Source of the DNA: Myxococcales bacterium | GTDB taxonomy: Bacteria > Myxococcota_A > Polyangia > Haliangiales > J016 | Assembly (NCBI GenBank): GCA_014238595.1 | Contig: JABAAV010000061.1 | Span: 1-7,917 of the forward strand | Reading direction: 5' to 3' | DNA: 7,917 nucleotides | In this document: positions 5,905 through 7,917 of the stretch, piece after piece | Position numbering within the stretch: the first letter of the stretch is position 1 | Layout of the letters: every line of letters starts with the position of its first letter | Position numbers and translations under genes: made by a program | The notes under the pieces: generated by a model | Seen by the model: only the letters and a program-made list of their open reading frames with translations | Told to the model about the DNA's origin: nothing | Databases searched by the model: none

Positions 5905-6762
5905 TTATATAGATTTCGAAAAACGCATAACAAGGCGGTTGGGATGGATAGTATCGTTTGCATATAAAATTTGCGCATGTTTTTTTTCCTGTATGGTTAG
6001 AGATTGCCACACTGCATCGAAACTACGAAATTTCTTGATATAATTAGGGTCATCGAGTTTTCCAAAATGCATAACGAGCGGTGAATCATAGCTTTGCAGC
6101 GTGATTGTTTGTTGTGAACCCAGATGAAGCTCACTTAACTGGGGCCGCTGACTGTTGGTCATATAATCCTTCCAAAATTGCATAGATTTGCGGATTGTAT
6201 GTTTTGTGGCATTGGGTCTGGTTTGATAATCCTTGCGATCAAGCCCTGTAATAATGGGAAACATCGGATCTGTGGCACGTTCACCATGATATTGTTTGAA
6301 AACAATACCTTGTTCGTTGGCTAAATAAAATTTGCCAAGATGTATGGCGACAGAAGGTTTATGCTCCGTAATATTAATCACAATGGTATTGGGTAATTTG
6401 CGATAAAGCCACAAGGTTTCAACCCAAGGAAGTTCTTGAAGATTGTTTTTAATTGTATCTAACTGAACATCAAAAACATTTTGTTCCGGTTGGATTCCCG
6501 ATGCGTTGAGAACCGTTTGTTTGGAGAGATATTTGATGCCTTGTACATCAATGGATGTAATACGAAACCCTTGTGATGTCATGAGCAAATGTGGAACGAG
6601 AACAATGGCTGACATAAAAAAGAGTGTTCCTAATGAAACAAAAACAATATGACGACTGTTGTTCCAACTCTGTCGGAGCCTCTCGTTGTAGCGTTGTTTT
6701 TTTTTGTTCGAGGTACGCCGATTTTTTCGGTATGGAACCGGTTTTTTACGATGAAAGGCCAT
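5905..6762 (-). CDS. ftsQ: Cell division protein FtsQ
   Basis: Bitopic inner-membrane divisome protein; in the periplasm it binds FtsB/FtsL and helps control septal peptidoglycan synthesis. With the ATG at 6762 the product is 285 residues. A strongly basic cytoplasmic tail (first 35 residues, rich in Lys and Arg) is followed by one membrane helix (VFVSLGTLFFMSAIVLVPHLLM, about 40-61). Next is a POTRA domain (about 67-135) with IDVQGIKYLSKQTVL, LQELPWVETLWLYRKLPNTIVINITEHKP, then a beta domain with YLANEQGIVF. This is the classic FtsQ layout. A GTG at 6768 would add two residues; neither start has a visible Shine-Dalgarno. The gene follows the ddl stop by 17 nt and precedes ftsA by 3 nt. Confidence 0.95.
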   Translation of the reverse strand: MAFHRKKPVPYRKNRRTSNKKKQRYNERLRQSWNNSRHIVFVSLGTLFFMSAIVLVPHLLMTSQGFRITSIDVQGIKYLSKQTVLNASGIQPEQNVFDVQLDTIKNNLQELPWVETLWLYRKLPNTIVINITEHKPSVAIHLGKFYLANEQGIVFKQYHGERATDPMFPIITGLDRKDYQTRPNATKHTIRKSMQFWKDYMTNSQRPQLSELHLGSQQTITLQSYDSPLVMHFGKLDDPNYIKKFRSFDAVWQSLTIQEKKHAQILYANDTIHPNRLVMRFSKSI

Positions 6763-6779
6763 AGACACAATAGGTTACA

Positions 6780-7709
6780 TTAAATATCAGCAAGATTAAG
6801 AATTTCTACACAAAGTGTTGTGTAATCCATACCAAAATGGGCTGCAATTTTAGGCAAAAGACTGACAGGTGTCATACCTGGTAGGGTGTTGATTTCTAAA
6901 ACAAACACATGACCATGTTGATCCATGCGTATGTCTATACGTGCATGGCCACGACATTTTAATACACAAAACGCCTGTTGAGCCATGTCTTGTGCTTGTT
7001 GACAGAGTGCTTGAGGCACATGCGGTGGAATAATGTATTGTGTCGTTTTTGAATTGTATTTAGCCGTATAATCGTAAAGACCTTGTTCGGTTTGAATCTC
7101 AATTGTACCGAGTACTTTTGTATCGAGCAGACCTACTTGCAATTCTGGTCCATCAAGATACGGTTCCACTAAGACATCGTCGTAGGTCTCTTTGGCCTTT
7201 TGCAGGGTTGCTTTGTATTTGGATTGGTCATGCACCACAGAAACTCCAATGGATGAACCTTCAGTGTTGGGTTTGATAATGCGAGACCCTGTCCATGGGG
7301 TATCGTCATTAATATCTGGTGGTGTGTGTATGTTGTGTTGTTGTAAAATTTGTTTGGTTTTTTGTTTGTTGAACGCCAATCGGCTTGCTGATGCTGTTGA
7401 GCCTGTGTAAGGAATGTTGTTGTCCGATAGCGCTTGTTGAATATAGCCATCTTCTCCATAGGTGCCATGAAGTGCATTCCAGACGACATCAACACCGGGT
7501 GTTTTTATCTGTTGTTCAATCATCAATGAAACACTTTGATCGACACCCTTTTTAGTTTTTTGTGCAGGATTCCAATCAATACCGGTGCATTTGTAATTTT
7601 TTGATTGTAAGGCTTTAAGCACATGTTCACCTGTCCATAACGAAATTTCTCGTTCTGAAGATGATCCGCCCATCAATATGCCGATATGTTTATTGATCCA
7701 AGTACTCAT
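6780..7709 (-). CDS. ddl: D-alanine--D-alanine ligase
   Basis: Cytoplasmic ATP-grasp enzyme that joins two D-Ala to make the terminal dipeptide of the peptidoglycan stem peptide. From the ATG at 7709 it has 309 residues, close to DdlB. Motifs, numbered from that ATG: MGGSSSEREISL (13-24) for the first D-Ala site, HGTYGEDG (81-88), YTGSTASASRLAFNKQKTK (101-119), the ATP-grasp lid KPNTEGSSIGVS (146-157), YDYTAKY (212-218), which fits a D-Ala-D-Ala rather than D-Ala-D-lactate ligase, ARIDIR (256-261) and the metal site EINTLPGMT (272-280). TTG (7715), GTG (7712) and ATG (7709) occur in a row; an AGAGG at 7729-7725 is 9, 12 and 15 nt away respectively, so the start could be a few codons earlier. 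It overlaps the end of murB by 20 nt. Confidence 0.95.
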   Translation of the reverse strand: MSTWINKHIGILMGGSSSEREISLWTGEHVLKALQSKNYKCTGIDWNPAQKTKKGVDQSVSLMIEQQIKTPGVDVVWNALHGTYGEDGYIQQALSDNNIPYTGSTASASRLAFNKQKTKQILQQHNIHTPPDINDDTPWTGSRIIKPNTEGSSIGVSVVHDQSKYKATLQKAKETYDDVLVEPYLDGPELQVGLLDTKVLGTIEIQTEQGLYDYTAKYNSKTTQYIIPPHVPQALCQQAQDMAQQAFCVLKCRGHARIDIRMDQHGHVFVLEINTLPGMTPVSLLPKIAAHFGMDYTTLCVEILNLADI

Positions 7710-7917
7710 CACCAATGAGTTTAACCTCTAGGTCAAGTTTTATGTGATGTACATCAAAAACACGTTGTTGTATTTCTTTGATGAGGGTCATCAGTTCTAA
7801 AGATGTCGCTTTCCCTTGATTAACAATCCAATTGGCATGAATAGGAGAACATAGCGCATCCCCAATACAATGCCCTTTCATTCCTGCTGTTTCAATCAAT
7901 CGTCCTGCATAATCGCC
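7690..7917 (-). CDS. murB: UDP-N-acetylenolpyruvoylglucosamine reductase (C-terminal part)
   Basis: FAD/NADPH enzyme that reduces UDP-GlcNAc-enolpyruvate to UDP-MurNAc in the cytoplasm. Only the last 75 codons are here; the gene continues past the right edge, so the start and the FAD domain cannot be seen. The visible part matches the MurB C-terminal domain: DYAGRLIETAGMKGHCIGDALCSPIHANWIVNQGKAT, then LIKEIQQRVFDVHHIKLDLEVKLIG. The Glu in LEVKLIG corresponds to the conserved C-terminal catalytic Glu of the family; the catalytic Ser motif (GSxFKNP) would be outside the window. IGDALCSPIHAN differs slightly from the usual IGGAxVSxxHAN. The stop lies inside the ddl start region, and the murB-ddl-ftsQ order is the usual dcw order. 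Confidence 0.92.
   Translation of the reverse strand, partial: GDYAGRLIETAGMKGHCIGDALCSPIHANWIVNQGKATSLELMTLIKEIQQRVFDVHHIKLDLEVKLIGDEYLDQ

Noticed and set aside
570..7917. Search for defence, mobile or novel accessory genes
   Set aside because: Every strand-consistent coding frame of normal length is a recognised housekeeping gene in a classical order, with no cargo-sized gaps, terminal repeats or integration scars between them.

Overview
The window is a housekeeping region from a Gram-negative bacterium. It holds two convergent gene sets that meet near position 3300-3354. I find no mobile element, CRISPR array, tRNA or rRNA. DnaX opens with the MSYLVLARKYRPQTF style of start, and FtsA, FtsZ and the small SRP RNA look most like those of deltaproteobacteria-type lineages in the broad sense (Desulfobacterota, Myxococcota, Bdellovibrionota, SAR324). 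That placement is an impression from remembered family patterns; the class is not resolved. Base composition is moderately AT-rich throughout, with no segment that looks foreign.

Positions 1-456 carry no convincing gene. They contain a perfect 23-bp inverted repeat with a 3-nt loop (4-52), a possible extended -10 promoter (227-235) and a strong intrinsic terminator (257-294). A promoter-like pair (422-452) then leads into the small bacterial signal recognition particle RNA (ffs, about 460-553), whose terminal stem and U-run form its own terminator. The plus-strand genes follow at once: dnaX (570-2366), ybaB (2359-2694) and recR (2696-3298). They overlap or nearly touch, so they are probably one operon for replication and recombinational repair. 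This ffs-dnaX-ybaB-recR order is widely conserved in bacteria. In dnaX, an in-frame A AAA AAA heptamer with a TGA 17 codons later in the -1 frame suggests that a shortened gamma-like subunit (about 424 aa) is made alongside full-length tau.

The minus strand, read from 7917 down to 3354, is the distal end of a division and cell wall (dcw) cluster in its classical order: murB (only the C-terminal end is present), ddl, ftsQ, ftsA, ftsZ. MurB and Ddl supply cytoplasmic peptidoglycan precursors. FtsQ is a bitopic divisome protein, FtsA tethers FtsZ to the membrane, and FtsZ forms the constriction ring. Junctions are tight (murB/ddl overlap, ftsQ/ftsA 3 nt apart), which implies co-transcription and translational coupling. 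Only ftsZ has a sizeable leader (64 nt), with a strong Shine-Dalgarno and a small hairpin.

I did not find an undescribed system. The points most worth a second look are the probable dnaX frameshift site, the long perfect palindrome at the left edge, and a Toprim-motif substitution in RecR.
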